Below, in pieces: positions 9,549 through 18,208 of a stretch of 64,000 nucleotides of DNA; the stretch's first letter is position 1, and each line of letters starts with the position of its first letter. The stretch is taken from assembly GCF_000332295.1 (NCBI RefSeq), contig NZ_KB235930.1, positions 625,895 to 689,894 of the forward strand, read 5' to 3'. The notes under the pieces are model-generated. The model made no database searches and was not told where the DNA came from. It was given only the letters and a program-made list of their open reading frames with translations. Source of the stretch: Fortiea contorta PCC 7126. GTDB lineage: Bacteria; Cyanobacteriota; Cyanobacteriia; Cyanobacteriales; Nostocaceae. A program made the position numbers and the translations under genes.

Positions 9549-10415
9549 TTATACAATCATCAAGTCTAGTTCTTCTTCCGGATTCCGTACCTGGGGTTTA
9601 CTCGGATTTAGATAAAAATCTGATAATAAAGAGAACAATTCACGATCTGGGGCGTCGTTGGGGACTACTCCTTCTGGACGCGCCAAAATCTGGTCAGCGA
9701 TGCTGAGATAGTAGTCGCAAACGTAGTCGAGAGCAGGCTCTGACTCTGCCATTTCAAACAATGTTTTCCCCTTGACGCGGGAAACACGGATGTCTTCAAT
9801 TAATGGCAGTACTTCCAGAACTGGCATAGGTACGGCTTCTACGTACTTTTCAATGAGGTCGCGTTTGGATGTACGGTTGCCAATTAAACCAGCTAGACGT
9901 AATGGATGTGTACGTGATTTCTCGCGTACGGAAGCAGCAATGCGATTAGCTGCAAATAAGGCATCAAAGCCGTTGTCAGTCACGATTAAGCAGTAGTCAG
10001 CGTAGTTGAGCGGGGCGGCGAAACCACCACAAACGACGTCGCCCAGAACGTCAAAGAGAATAACGTCGTATTCGTCGAAGGCGTTGAGTTCTTTCAGTAA
10101 TTTTACGGTTTCGCCGACAACGTAGCCGCCGCAGCCGGCACCAGCGGGGGGGCCGCCTGCTTCGACGCAATCAACGCCACCATAGCCTTTATAAATTACA
10201 TCCTCTGGCCAGACATCTTCGTAGTGGTAGTCCTTTTCTTGGAGGGTGTCGATAATTGTGGGAATTAAAAACCCGGTGAGGGTAAAGGTGCTGTCGTGTT
10301 TGGGGTCGCAGCCAATTTGCAATACTTTTTTGCCGCGTTTGGCTAGGGCGACGGAGATGTTACAGCTAGTTGTGGATTTGCCGATGCCACCTTTTCCGTA
10401 AACTGCTAGTTTCAC
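9549..10415 (-). CDS. chlL: Light-independent protochlorophyllide reductase iron-sulfur ATP-binding protein
   Basis: ChlL is the NifH-like homodimer that couples ATP hydrolysis to electron transfer into the ChlN-ChlB component. The 288-residue protein has the P-loop GKGGIGKST (residues 8-16) and [10 protein letters not shown]. The two cluster ligands are Cys95 (GAGCGGYVV) and Cys129 ([11 protein letters not shown]), which bridge one [4Fe-4S] between the subunits. The length is the usual one for the family. It is the first gene of the chlL-DUF5331-chlN cluster, with 32 bp to the next gene, and is probably cotranscribed down to the terminator after chlN. Confidence 0.98.
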   Translation of the reverse strand: MKLAVYGKGGIGKSTTSCNISVALAKRGKKVLQIGCDPKHDSTFTLTGFLIPTIIDTLQEKDYHYEDVWPEDVIYKGYGGVDCVEAGGPPAGAGCGGYVVGETVKLLKELNAFDEYDVILFDVLGDVVCGGFAAPLNYADYCLIVTDNGFDALFAANRIAASVREKSRTHPLRLAGLIGNRTSKRDLIEKYVEAVPMPVLEVLPLIEDIRVSRVKGKTLFEMAESEPALDYVCDYYLSIADQILARPEGVVPNDAPDRELFSLLSDFYLNPSKPQVRNPEEELDLMIV

Positions 10416-10908
10416 TGTTGTTGCCTCTTATAGTTTTTTGTCAAACTCTTGGCGAAAACATTACCCCTTCACCTAGCCGGGATGGCAATGCGTCAGGTCT
10501 GTTGATTGTCATTATTGACCAAGTTACAGGGAAAATAAAGGGGCTTTTGATTTGTAAATTGATGATAAAAAGTTTATTTAAGATTTTTTGGACTTTATAG
10601 ACGCTCAATATCTTTGAGAAGCTTTTAAAAGCAAGAATATAGTTTTTTTATTTATTTTATAGTTTTTTTTATAAAAAATAGTTACAAAAGACAAAAAAAT
10701 GGCAAATACTCGGTGAGAGAGCTTTTCACAGAAATAGCTGATGCTGGAAGATGCTGATTTAAGTCAGGAATAGCTGGTAGCTGGCGTCAGATGTGGGGAT
10801 TGTTCGCTACGTGAGATCTATACTGCCGAGATTTTACTGAAGTAGTGAGAGTGTGGTGTGGTGGGTAATGAGCGATCGCCTTTTAGCTAGTAACAAATTA
10901 TGACACTT
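10416..10908. other. chlL upstream/leader region
   Basis: This stretch of about 490 bp is very AT-rich from 10540 to 10700, which fits the promoter and 5' leader of the chl cluster on the minus strand. A perfect palindrome GCTTTTAAAAGC lies at 10621-10632. I see no open frame worth calling and no clear -10/-35 that I would commit to. Confidence 0.35.
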
Positions 10909-11202
10909 TCAACTTGGAGCAGATGAAGAAGCAAAATCTTCCGTTTTTTCCGCATTTTCCTGGTTAATTTGCTCGATTTCTTGCAAAGTTTGCCAGCCAG
11001 CTTGCCATTGGTAGCCGTCTTGTAATAATTTGGCGTTGAGCCAAAAGCGGACTTGCGGGTCACAAGCAGCTACCATTTCTGCGTAAACCCATTTACCCTG
11101 ATTTTTGCGATTGACGACTTGGAAGTGTCGCCAACCATCAACTTTTTTCTGGGCTGTCCATTTGGAACCGACTAGGTAAGGGAATTTTTGTTTTTTGGGC
11201 AT
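10909..11202 (-). CDS. TIGR02450 family Trp-rich protein
   Basis: The 97-residue protein begins MPKKQKFPYLVGSKWTAQKK and continues VDGWRHFQVVNRK, WVYAEMVAACDP and VRFWLNAKLLQDGYQWQAGW. This spacing of Trp residues defines the small Trp-rich TIGR02450 family of marine bacteria and cyanobacteria. There is no signal peptide or metal site. Function is unknown. It lies downstream of purQ on the same strand, but a 280-bp repeat element separates them. Confidence 0.85.
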   Translation of the reverse strand: MPKKQKFPYLVGSKWTAQKKVDGWRHFQVVNRKNQGKWVYAEMVAACDPQVRFWLNAKLLQDGYQWQAGWQTLQEIEQINQENAEKTEDFASSSAPS

Positions 11203-11475
11203 TTGTGATTTGTGATTTGTGATTTGGGCATAAGGGATCGGGGAGAGGGAAGAGAGGGAAGTGTGGGAGGTGTGGGAGGTGTGGGAGGTGTGGGAGGTGT
11301 GGGAGGTGTGGGAGGTGTGGGAAGTGTGGGAGGTGTGGGAAGTGTGGGAGGTGTGGGAAGCTTAGGAAGACGGAGAAGATAGCAAGCGTCAACATAAGTT
11401 CTTCAATTCTTTTTCTCCCCACACTCCCCACACTCCCCATCTCCCCATCTCCCCACACTCCCCACCCTCCCCTAT
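11203..11475. repeat. G-rich/C-rich fold-back repeat element, copy A
   Basis: From left to right there are GATTTGT heptamers (11206-11228), then about ten tandem 9-mers GTGTGGGAG (about 11258-11362). A core with AAGCGTCAACATAAGTTC (about 11363-11413) follows, and then a C-rich arm of CCCCACACT/CCCCATCT units (11413-11470). The right arm is the approximate reverse complement of the left, so either strand can fold back. Open frames read through it are artefacts of the 9-bp period. Confidence 0.8.
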
Positions 11476-11480
11476 CTCTG

Positions 11481-12158
11481 TTAAGCGATCGCTGCCACTT
11501 TCTCTAATAATCCCTGAAATAGGCGCAATCCATCGCTATTGCCTAACAATGAATCACTGGCGCGTTCAGGGTGTGGCATCATACCTAAAACATTACCTGG
11601 GCGATTACAAATGCCGGCAATGTTGTTGAGGGAACCGTTGGGATTGTCCCCTTGATAACGGAAGACTACTTGACCGTGGTCTTCGATTTCTGCCAGAGTG
11701 GTAGGATCAGCGTAGAATCGACCTTCTCCGTGGGCAATGGGCATGGTGATAATTTCACCAGCGGTGTAAGCTTGCGTCCAAGGGAGATTGTTCCGCTCGA
11801 CTTGCAGCGGGAGGCGATCGCAAATAAAATGCAAATCTCGATTTCGCGTTAATGCTCCCGGTAGTAATCCTGCCTCAGTTAATACTTGAAAACCGTTGCA
11901 AATACCGAAGACAAACTTACCCTTTTGGGCATGTTCAATTACTTGTTGCATTACTGGCGAAAATCGAGCGATCGCCCCACAACGCAGATAATCCCCGTAG
12001 CTAAAGCCACCAGGGATGACAATCACATCCAAATCATCAATATCTGTGTCTTGATGCCAAACCATGCGCGTTGGTTGTGAGAGCAAGTCTCTAGTAACAT
12101 AAGCCACATCGCGATCGCAATTAGAACCTGGAAAAACAACAACACCAAATTTTGTCAT
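11481..12158 (-). CDS. purQ: Phosphoribosylformylglycinamidine synthase subunit PurQ
   Basis: PurQ is the glutaminase subunit of FGAM synthase (step 4 of purine biosynthesis) and passes ammonia to PurL within a PurL-PurQ-PurS complex. The 225-residue class I amidotransferase carries the nucleophile Cys87 in [23 protein letters not shown] forms the oxyanion region and MMPHPERA the His/Glu of the triad. Its N-terminus ([20 protein letters not shown]) is typical. purS lies upstream on the same strand, but unusually the two are 404 bp apart because a repeat element sits between them. Confidence 0.97.
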   Translation of the reverse strand: MTKFGVVVFPGSNCDRDVAYVTRDLLSQPTRMVWHQDTDIDDLDVIVIPGGFSYGDYLRCGAIARFSPVMQQVIEHAQKGKFVFGICNGFQVLTEAGLLPGALTRNRDLHFICDRLPLQVERNNLPWTQAYTAGEIITMPIAHGEGRFYADPTTLAEIEDHGQVVFRYQGDNPNGSLNNIAGICNRPGNVLGMMPHPERASDSLLGNSDGLRLFQGLLEKVAAIA

Positions 12159-12169
12159 TTGTCAATTGT

Positions 12170-12552
12170 TATTTGGGAATGAGGGAATAGGGAATGGGGA
12201 AGTGTGGGAGGTGTGGGAGGTGTGGGAGGTGTGGGAGGTGTGGGAGGTGTGGGAAGTGTGGGAGGAGGGGGAAGTGTGGGAGGAGGGGGAAGTGTGGGAG
12301 GTGTGGGAGGAGGGGGAAGTGTGGGAGGTGTGGGAAGTGTGGGGGGTGTGGGAAGTGTGGGAGGAGGGGGAAGTGTGGGAGGAGGGGGAAGTGTGGGAAA
12401 ACGGGGAAGATCACAAGCGTAAGCATAAATTCTTTTTTTCTCTCATCACCCCACACTCCCCACACTCCCCACACTCCCCATCACCCCACCTCCCCATCTC
12501 CCCATCACCCCACCTCCCCATCACCCCACACTCCCCACACTCCCTCATCTAT
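12170..12552. repeat. G-rich/C-rich fold-back repeat element, copy B
   Basis: The left arm (about 12200-12400) mixes 9-mers GTGTGGGAG with GGGGGAAGTGTGGGAGGA variants. The core at about 12400-12440 contains CACAAGCGTAAGCATAAATT. The right arm (12448-12545) is built of CCCCACACT and CCCCATCA/CCT units. It has the same order and orientation as the copies at 11203-11475 and 52288-52497. It occupies the whole purS-purQ gap. Confidence 0.8.
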
Positions 12553-12562
12553 CCCCTAACCT

Positions 12563-12841
12563 TTAAAAAACACCCGTTTGTGTTTCGACTTCGATGAGAT
12601 CGAAGCGATAGTTTTCAATCACTGGATTTGCTAACATTTTGTCGCAGATGTCATTGAGATTTTGACGGGCTTTAGCTTCATCAGATGAGGTGATGGCTAG
12701 TTCTATGTACTTACCGATCCGCACTTGCTCAACATTGTTGTATCCTAGCTGCTGGAGTCCAGATTGTACGGATACGCCAGCAGGATCGAGGACTGAGGGA
12801 CGAAGCGTCACAAAAATTTTGGCTAAATACTTCGTTTGCAC
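12563..12841 (-). CDS. purS: Phosphoribosylformylglycinamidine synthase subunit PurS
   Basis: PurS is the small structural subunit that bridges PurL and PurQ in the three-component FGAM synthase. The 92-residue protein contains KIFVTLRPSVLDPAGVSVQ, GLQQLGYNNVEQVRIGKYIE and CDKMLANPVIENYRFDL. These cover the conserved PurS core: the DPAG motif, the RxGKxxE strand and the ANPVIE motif. It should be transcribed ahead of purQ, although 404 bp of repeats intervene. Confidence 0.95.
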   Translation of the reverse strand: MQTKYLAKIFVTLRPSVLDPAGVSVQSGLQQLGYNNVEQVRIGKYIELAITSSDEAKARQNLNDICDKMLANPVIENYRFDLIEVETQTGVF

Positions 12842-12987
12842 AGGTGTTTGTTCAAAGCTGCGATCGCTATACTATAACTTTCTGTTCCAACTGAGTGAAA
12901 ATAAGATAATGAAGCAACTACAGTGAGTCTATCTGTTAGCTAGGATCACCACTTCCCCTATATAATGGCGAATTTAAGTAATTTTCT

Positions 12988-13392
12988 ATGAGAGCCATAC
13001 GCACCCGCAGTCAAGAGCGAATTTTAAACCTGCTGAAAACCGTTAAGCAAGGGATTTCTGCCCAAGATATTTACGTTGAGTTACGTAACCGCAATCAAAG
13101 TATGGGTTTGGCAACAGTTTACCGCTCCCTTGAAGCCTTAAAATTAGAAGGGATGGTGCAGGTGCGGACTTTGGCAAATGGTGAAGCTCTTTATAGCTTG
13201 GCACAGCAGGACAAACACCACATGACTTGTTTACAATGTGGCGTCTCCATTCCCATCAATCAATGCCCTGTCCATGACCTAGAAGACCAGTTACAAGGCA
13301 CTCATAAGTTTAAGATTTTTTACCACACTTTAGAATTTTTTGGGTTGTGCGGACAATGCCAGATGAACCAAGCGGCGGAGATTGGTCATTAG
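12988..13392 (+). CDS. zur: Fur family metalloregulator, probably Zur (FurB)
   Basis: The 134-residue protein has a winged-helix DNA-binding half (recognition helix MGLATVYRSLEALKLEG) and a dimerisation half. Two CxxC pairs are present, Cys81/Cys84 (TCLQCG, with Cys93 nearby) and Cys121/Cys124 (LCGQC), which hold the structural zinc. Its start (MRAIRTRSQERIL) and short N-terminus resemble the cyanobacterial Zur/FurB branch rather than FurA. Zur proteins repress zinc-uptake and paralogue genes when zinc is ample. Membership in Fur is certain; Zur rather than Fur or PerR is a judgement from sequence recall. Confidence 0.8.
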   Translation: MRAIRTRSQERILNLLKTVKQGISAQDIYVELRNRNQSMGLATVYRSLEALKLEGMVQVRTLANGEALYSLAQQDKHHMTCLQCGVSIPINQCPVHDLEDQLQGTHKFKIFYHTLEFFGLCGQCQMNQAAEIGH

Positions 13393-13414
13393 GTTTTGAC
13401 AAATAGCTAATTTT

Positions 13415-13462
13415 GCCAGTATATTAACTGAACTGAGAATGTCAGAATATACTGGCGTTTTT
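13415..13462 (+). terminator. Terminator-like hairpin after the Fur-family gene
   Basis: GCCAGTATATT (13415-13425) and AATATACTGGC (13446-13456) form a perfect 11-bp stem with a 20-nt loop, followed by GTTTTTGTT. It sits 23 bp after the stop codon and before the next gene's promoter. Confidence 0.6.
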
Positions 13463-13546
13463 GTTGGAGTTATCAAAGGGTTTCATCACAATCGTCAGTT
13501 TTTATACTATAGATTATTGAAATTCCAGCGATCGCCCTGAAAAAAT

Positions 13547-15310
13547 ATGCACGCAGTCAAACTTCTTTCCTGTTCTTTGCTTGCTGTCGCCTTACCGAGT
13601 GTAAGCTATGCATCTGACGCTGTGCCTATAGTCGCCTCTGAGGAAGAATTGCCTGTTAGTACGCAAGCAGCAAAGAGTATACCTGTAATATCGCCTGCGG
13701 AAATGATGGCAGAAGTAGCGTCACCTGTGAGTACGCAAGCCAAAGATTTACAGTCAGACACGCCCCTTTCGCCGTTGCAATTACCACCCACCAAGTTACA
13801 TAATTTGGAAACGGCTAACCAACTGGAACAGGGTGCTGTGCAAGGGGAAGCAGGTTTTCTGCAAGTTTTACCACTGGATGATTCTGTGTCGGGGACGGGT
13901 TTACAAACCTATCAAATTGATGTTGATTGGGGGGTAACAGATGACTTGCAGCTCGGTTTCACGGGAGATATTTTTGATGATTATGTGAAATGTCCAGCAA
14001 GGGAGCAATGTGGAGATTTTACCACGGCGACCTATGGCGCCAAGTTAAAATATCGCTTAATTAACCAAAGTCGTTGGGCTGTGGGTGTTGCAGGTACGGC
14101 ACAATTAATGAATGTATCTGCAAGTGCGGGGACTTTCACTAACAGAGCAAGTACGAGATTAAATGCTGTCACCCCTGTGGGAGCTTTGCAGTTTCCCATC
14201 ACCTACAAAGCATCTGCAAATCTGCAATTGCATTTGACTCCTGGAGTTGTGTTATTTCCAGATACGGTCAAGGGGGCAGATTTTTTTGGTACTTTTGTTA
14301 ACATTGGTACAGGTTTTAGCTGGCAAGCTTCCCCAAGATTGAATCTGTTTGCGAATATTCAAGCACCATTGGGGCCGGGAGGCAATAGTTTTAGTGCTAA
14401 AGACCGCTCTATTTATCGCCGATTGTTGTGGGCTGTAGGTGTAGATTATGCTCTTAACCCTAGAATGGCGGCTGAGGTTTATGCTACCAATAGTTTCGGG
14501 ACAACACCTACCACAGGCTTGCTGGCGTTTATTCCTGATGGCGATGATTTGTTATTGGGGATTCGCTTTAAGCATGTGATTGATTGGGGACGAAGGTATG
14601 CGGCTGATTTCGCTAATCGTCCAATTGTAGAACTTTCAGAGCGCGATCGCTCACTTTTATTTGATGGGTTCACTCTGGCGACTCCCCAAACTTTAGCAAC
14701 GGGTACATTCCAAGCGAGGGGTGGGTTGGGTACGAATGGTAGTTCTAGTTTTGCTTTAGCGTATGGCTTGACAAATGATGCCCAACTAGAACTAAATGTA
14801 GACCAATTTGGTGGGAGCGATCGCCTTTCTGGTGCAGAGATATCCGGCCCTGGGGTGAAAATTGGCGGTGCGATTAAACTCAGATTCTTAAATCAGAGAC
14901 GTGGCGATTTGCTTTCTCTGGGTTTTAAGCTTGCGGCTATCAGTGAAGCAGCTTTCCAAGGTAATTCTCTCAATGGTACTATATATGCAGAAGTGCCCAT
15001 CGCCTACCAACTCAGCCCCCAAACCTCGATTTCGATTAATCCTAAAGGTGCATTTTTTGGTAAAGTTTCTCGTACTGGAGTAGGTATCGGCATCAACCAA
15101 GCCCTGGGAGAAAATCTGCAATTCATTGGTGAGTATACGCCTATTTTTGATGGCACAAGAGACGTTTGGAGTACTGGCTTGCGCTTCTTACCCAGTTCCA
15201 AATTAGGGATTGATATTTTTGCCGGTAACGCCATCGGACAGAGTGGCTTAGGGACGGTGACAGCCGAATCAGGAACCAATATAGGTTTTAGCGTCAATTG
15301 GGGTATTTGA
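13547..15310 (+). CDS. Outer-membrane beta-barrel protein
   Basis: The 587-residue protein has an N-terminal signal peptide (MHAVKLLSCSLLAVALPSVS, cleavage near YAS-DA) and a Pro/Ser/Thr linker to about residue 90. A long series of alternating amphipathic strands follows (LQTYQIDVDWGVTDDLQLGF, ATYGAKLKYRLINQ, YALNPRMAAEVYATNSFG), ending IGFSVNWGI. This is a barrel of unknown class; there is no SLH domain, no TonB plug and no POTRA. It lies 150 bp behind the Fur/Zur gene. Co-regulation by metal is possible, but I found no convincing Fur box immediately upstream. Confidence 0.7.
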   Translation: MHAVKLLSCSLLAVALPSVSYASDAVPIVASEEELPVSTQAAKSIPVISPAEMMAEVASPVSTQAKDLQSDTPLSPLQLPPTKLHNLETANQLEQGAVQGEAGFLQVLPLDDSVSGTGLQTYQIDVDWGVTDDLQLGFTGDIFDDYVKCPAREQCGDFTTATYGAKLKYRLINQSRWAVGVAGTAQLMNVSASAGTFTNRASTRLNAVTPVGALQFPITYKASANLQLHLTPGVVLFPDTVKGADFFGTFVNIGTGFSWQASPRLNLFANIQAPLGPGGNSFSAKDRSIYRRLLWAVGVDYALNPRMAAEVYATNSFGTTPTTGLLAFIPDGDDLLLGIRFKHVIDWGRRYAADFANRPIVELSERDRSLLFDGFTLATPQTLATGTFQARGGLGTNGSSSFALAYGLTNDAQLELNVDQFGGSDRLSGAEISGPGVKIGGAIKLRFLNQRRGDLLSLGFKLAAISEAAFQGNSLNGTIYAEVPIAYQLSPQTSISINPKGAFFGKVSRTGVGIGINQALGENLQFIGEYTPIFDGTRDVWSTGLRFLPSSKLGIDIFAGNAIGQSGLGTVTAESGTNIGFSVNWGI

Positions 15311-15554
15311 AGTTATTGCTTGATGAGGCAATTTTTCTGCCATATTTCTATCAAGAATTTGGCGAATTTACCTAACATAATTAGTCCGGTTTACCGTACT
15401 TTAAGCAGATAATATTGCAGTTCGGTAATCATCATTAACTAGGTGAAAAAAACCGAATTCGCACTAGATTTGATTTTGAATACTATAAGAACAAAGCAAG
15501 GAATTAAATCCTCAATTGATTGCCGAAATTAAATTAACTATACGAGGTAGACAC

Positions 15555-15995
15555 ATGACACTAGTACGTTGGAACCCCTGGACTGAATTTACTTCTTTAC
15601 AACGCCAAATCGACCAACTATTTGATGAGAATATGTTACAATCTGTGTTAGTTGATCGCGGTTTTTCCAGAGTCCCTGCTGAGTTACAAGAAACTGACGA
15701 GGCAATTCAACTCAAACTAGAAATGCCAGGAATTGAAGCCAAAGATGTAGACTTGCAAGTTACAGAAAAAGCTGTTTACATCAGTGGTGAGCGGAAGTCT
15801 GAAAATAAAACTACAGACAAAGGTGTATTCAAAACCGAATTTCAATACGGTAAATTCCAGCGCGTAATTTCTTTACCGACTCGGATTGATAACACCAAAG
15901 TCACAGCAGAATACAAAGATGGTATTTTGCATCTGCATTTACCCAAAGCTGAAGCAGAAAAGAATAAGGTTGTCAAAATCAATCTAGCAGGTTAA
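15555..15995 (+). CDS. Small heat-shock protein, Hsp20/alpha-crystallin family
   Basis: The protein has 146 residues from an ATG preceded by ACGAGGTAG. It starts MTLVRWNPWTEFTSLQRQID, a classic bacterial sHsp N-terminus. The alpha-crystallin domain covers about residues 40-135 (VPAELQETDEAIQLKLEMPG, VYISGERKSE, RVISLPTRIDNTKVTAEYKD) and a short C-terminal extension VVKINLAG follows. It acts as an ATP-independent holdase in the cytosol and probably at thylakoids. I found no CIRCE-type operator. A strong terminator hairpin follows at 16040. Confidence 0.93.
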   Translation: MTLVRWNPWTEFTSLQRQIDQLFDENMLQSVLVDRGFSRVPAELQETDEAIQLKLEMPGIEAKDVDLQVTEKAVYISGERKSENKTTDKGVFKTEFQYGKFQRVISLPTRIDNTKVTAEYKDGILHLHLPKAEAEKNKVVKINLAG

Positions 15996-16039
15996 TTGAG
16001 AGGGGCTAGGGTGTGTTTTTAAAAACCCTCAGCCTCCAG

Positions 16040-16074
16040 GGGATAGGAACGATGTTTCCTATTCCTCTTTTTTT
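16040..16074 (+). terminator. Terminator after hsp20, overlapping the 3' end of the facing ATPase gene
   Basis: GGGATAGGAA (16040-16049) pairs with TTCCTATTCC (16056-16065) with one mismatch, followed by a T-rich tract (TCTTTTTTTT). The hairpin includes the stop codon of the convergent ABC ATPase gene. Confidence 0.65.
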
Positions 16075-17078
16075 TGCAAAAATTTAATCAATTCGTATAT
16101 TGAAGCGCAAGTATAAGCAGTATTGTTATTTGTAAATTTCCACAATAATTGCGCCGAGCTTGATATAATTTCTATAGAAATTGGTGAGCAAGTTTGGTTT
16201 TGATTAACATGAAAACCTGCACGTTCTAGAGCACGCTTAGTCCAAATTGCCGCAATTCCCTCACCTATAATATTAATTTCTCCTTTTCGGGGTGTGTGGA
16301 GATGAAACTCGCCTGTAGAAACATCAAATTCCACACCTTCACTTTTAAAACTATCAGCAAATGCACCACTTAACACCAAATCTTCTGGTGCGCCGACGTG
16401 TAAAATTCCTTTAGTTGCTAATAGCCATATTTTATCAGCCAAGCGGAGAGCTAAATTCAAATCGTGAGTAGAAAGGAGAATTGCTTGATTATTTTCTTTT
16501 GCTAATTGGCGTAGCAATTGCATAATTTCCACTCGTCGCGGTAAGTCTAGAAATGCTGTTGGCTCATCAAGTAAGATGACGATAGGTGACTGAGCTAAAG
16601 CACGAGCAATCATAATTTTTTGTCGTTCACCGTCACTTAATTCGCTGATTTGGCGATGTGCTAAGTGTAATCCTCCTACCGACTTGATAGCCCAATTAAC
16701 TATGGCTTCATCTTCAGGTGTCAAATTTCCCCACCAGTTAGTGTAAGGATAACGCCCCATAGTTACCAAGGTATGAGCTGATAGCATTCCCACTTCCACT
16801 TTTTCAGTGAGTACTAAACTCAAGCGTTTGGCTAATTTTTGTGGCGGTAAATTATAAATATTATCTCCTAAAAGCCGCACTTCACCACTGATGGGGGCTT
16901 GCATTCCGGCGAGCGATCGCAGTAATGTAGACTTACCCGCACCATTGGGGCCGAGTAAGCAAACCAATTCCCCAGCTTGCAGAGATACAGAAATATCAGA
17001 TGCAATATTGCGAAAAGTTTTTCGGGATGTTTGATAACCAATACTCAAACTGTGAGTCGTCAGAATCAAGTCACTCAT
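16059..17078 (-). CDS. btuD: ABC transporter ATPase, FecE/BtuD type, with C-terminal extension
   Basis: The ATPase domain (about residues 1-255) has Walker A LLGPNGAGKST, the signature LSDGERQKIMIARAL, Walker B VILLDEPTAFLDLP and the H-loop LLSTHDLNLAL. About 80 further residues (INIIGEGIAAIWTKRALERA ... IYELIKFLQ) form an extra domain seen in some FecE-like ATPases. It overlaps the permease gene by 4 bp, so translation is coupled. With the permease and lipoprotein it forms an importer for an iron complex or corrinoid. The upstream B12 riboswitch favours cobalamin or cobinamide, hence the tentative symbol. Confidence 0.8.
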   Translation of the reverse strand: MSDLILTTHSLSIGYQTSRKTFRNIASDISVSLQAGELVCLLGPNGAGKSTLLRSLAGMQAPISGEVRLLGDNIYNLPPQKLAKRLSLVLTEKVEVGMLSAHTLVTMGRYPYTNWWGNLTPEDEAIVNWAIKSVGGLHLAHRQISELSDGERQKIMIARALAQSPIVILLDEPTAFLDLPRRVEIMQLLRQLAKENNQAILLSTHDLNLALRLADKIWLLATKGILHVGAPEDLVLSGAFADSFKSEGVEFDVSTGEFHLHTPRKGEINIIGEGIAAIWTKRALERAGFHVNQNQTCSPISIEIISSSAQLLWKFTNNNTAYTCASIYELIKFLQKKEE

Positions 17079-18166
17079 GTGGGAAAGGATTTTTTGGAAT
17101 TACGGCGCATAATTACCCAAGTCACAACCGGAGTACCTATCAACGCTGTCACAGCATTTAAAGGTAAAACCATCTGATTTCCCCAAAATTGGGACAACAA
17201 ATCTGCAAACAATGCTAAAATTCCCCCCATAATTATCACTCCAGGAATTAATATTCGATGGTCAGCAGTATTAAAAAAACTGCGACAAAGATGGGGTATA
17301 GCTACACCCAAAAAAGCGATGGGGCCGCAAAAAGCGGTGATTGCTCCTGCTAATATAGATGCACTGAGAATAATTGAAAATCTGGTTTGCTGTACAGTTA
17401 AACCTAAACTACGAGCATAGGATTCACCTAATAAAAGTACATTCAAAGATTTAGACATCAATACTGCTACTAATAACCCCAAACTTATCACTGGCGCTAA
17501 AACAACTAACTGTTTCCAAGTTACACCAGCAAAACTTCCAAAAGTCCAAATTATATAACTTTGGATGCTTTCTTTGGAACTAAACTGCAACAAAATGCTC
17601 ACTATTGCACCCGTAGCGTAGCCAAATAATAAACCCAAAATCAATAACGTCATTGTATCTTGCACTCGGCGAGAAACAACCAACATCACCCCCAACACTG
17701 ATGCTGCGCCCAAACTCGCTGCTATCACTAAACCAAAATCACCAACTATCCCTAAATCAATTAATAATTTAGGTGTACCCATAGCATTTACCGTGAGTAT
17801 AACTAACGCCACTCCTAAACTTGCGCCAGAACTAATTCCTAATACAAATGGCCCTGCTAAAGGATTTCTAAATAAAGTTTGCATTTGCAAACCACTCACA
17901 CCTAAAGCCGCACCAGCAAGGGTAGCAGTTAACGCTTTTGGTAAGCGAAATTTTAAGATAATATTAGTCCATGTTGCTTTTTCTGGTTGTTGTCCCAGCA
18001 AAATTTTAGTTACTTCATCAATGGGGATATCAACAGACCCAAGAGCTAAATTTAATAAAAATATTAAAATTAAGCTTGTGCATAACATGAGAAAAACTAA
18101 AAATTTCCATCTTAATCCTTGATGCTTCAGTAAATTTAGCTTGAATAGATAATTTAGTGGTAGCAT
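17075..18166 (-). CDS. btuC: ABC transporter permease, FecCD/BtuC family
   Basis: The 363-residue protein has about ten membrane helices and carries the FecCD signatures: RLPKALTATLAGAALGVSGL with MQTLFRNPLAGPFVLGIS near the N-terminus, and GPIAFLGVAIPHLCRSFF with LNAVTALIGTPVVTWVIMRR at the C-terminus. The GAALGVSG-LQ-NPLA block is diagnostic for the vitamin B12/siderophore importer class. The gene sits between the binding-protein and ATPase genes in the usual order (B-C-D on one strand). Confidence 0.85.
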   Translation of the reverse strand: MLPLNYLFKLNLLKHQGLRWKFLVFLMLCTSLILIFLLNLALGSVDIPIDEVTKILLGQQPEKATWTNIILKFRLPKALTATLAGAALGVSGLQMQTLFRNPLAGPFVLGISSGASLGVALVILTVNAMGTPKLLIDLGIVGDFGLVIAASLGAASVLGVMLVVSRRVQDTMTLLILGLLFGYATGAIVSILLQFSSKESIQSYIIWTFGSFAGVTWKQLVVLAPVISLGLLVAVLMSKSLNVLLLGESYARSLGLTVQQTRFSIILSASILAGAITAFCGPIAFLGVAIPHLCRSFFNTADHRILIPGVIIMGGILALFADLLSQFWGNQMVLPLNAVTALIGTPVVTWVIMRRNSKKSFPT

Positions 18167-18208
18167 TGTTTAATAAGAATATTTATATAGTATTGATATA
18201 AAGCCGTT

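Noticed and set aside
11203-12552. CRISPR array
   Set aside because: Units are contiguous 7-9 bp tandem repeats without 30-40 bp unique spacers, and no cas genes are present anywhere in the window.
12166-12597. Long open frames in several registers (repeats such as EVWEVWEVW, GRCGRCGRC, LPHLPHLPH)
   Set aside because: They arise because the tandem unit is 9 bp, a multiple of three, so no stop appears in any register. The same artefact occurs at 11138-11458, 42063-42245 and 52288-52524.
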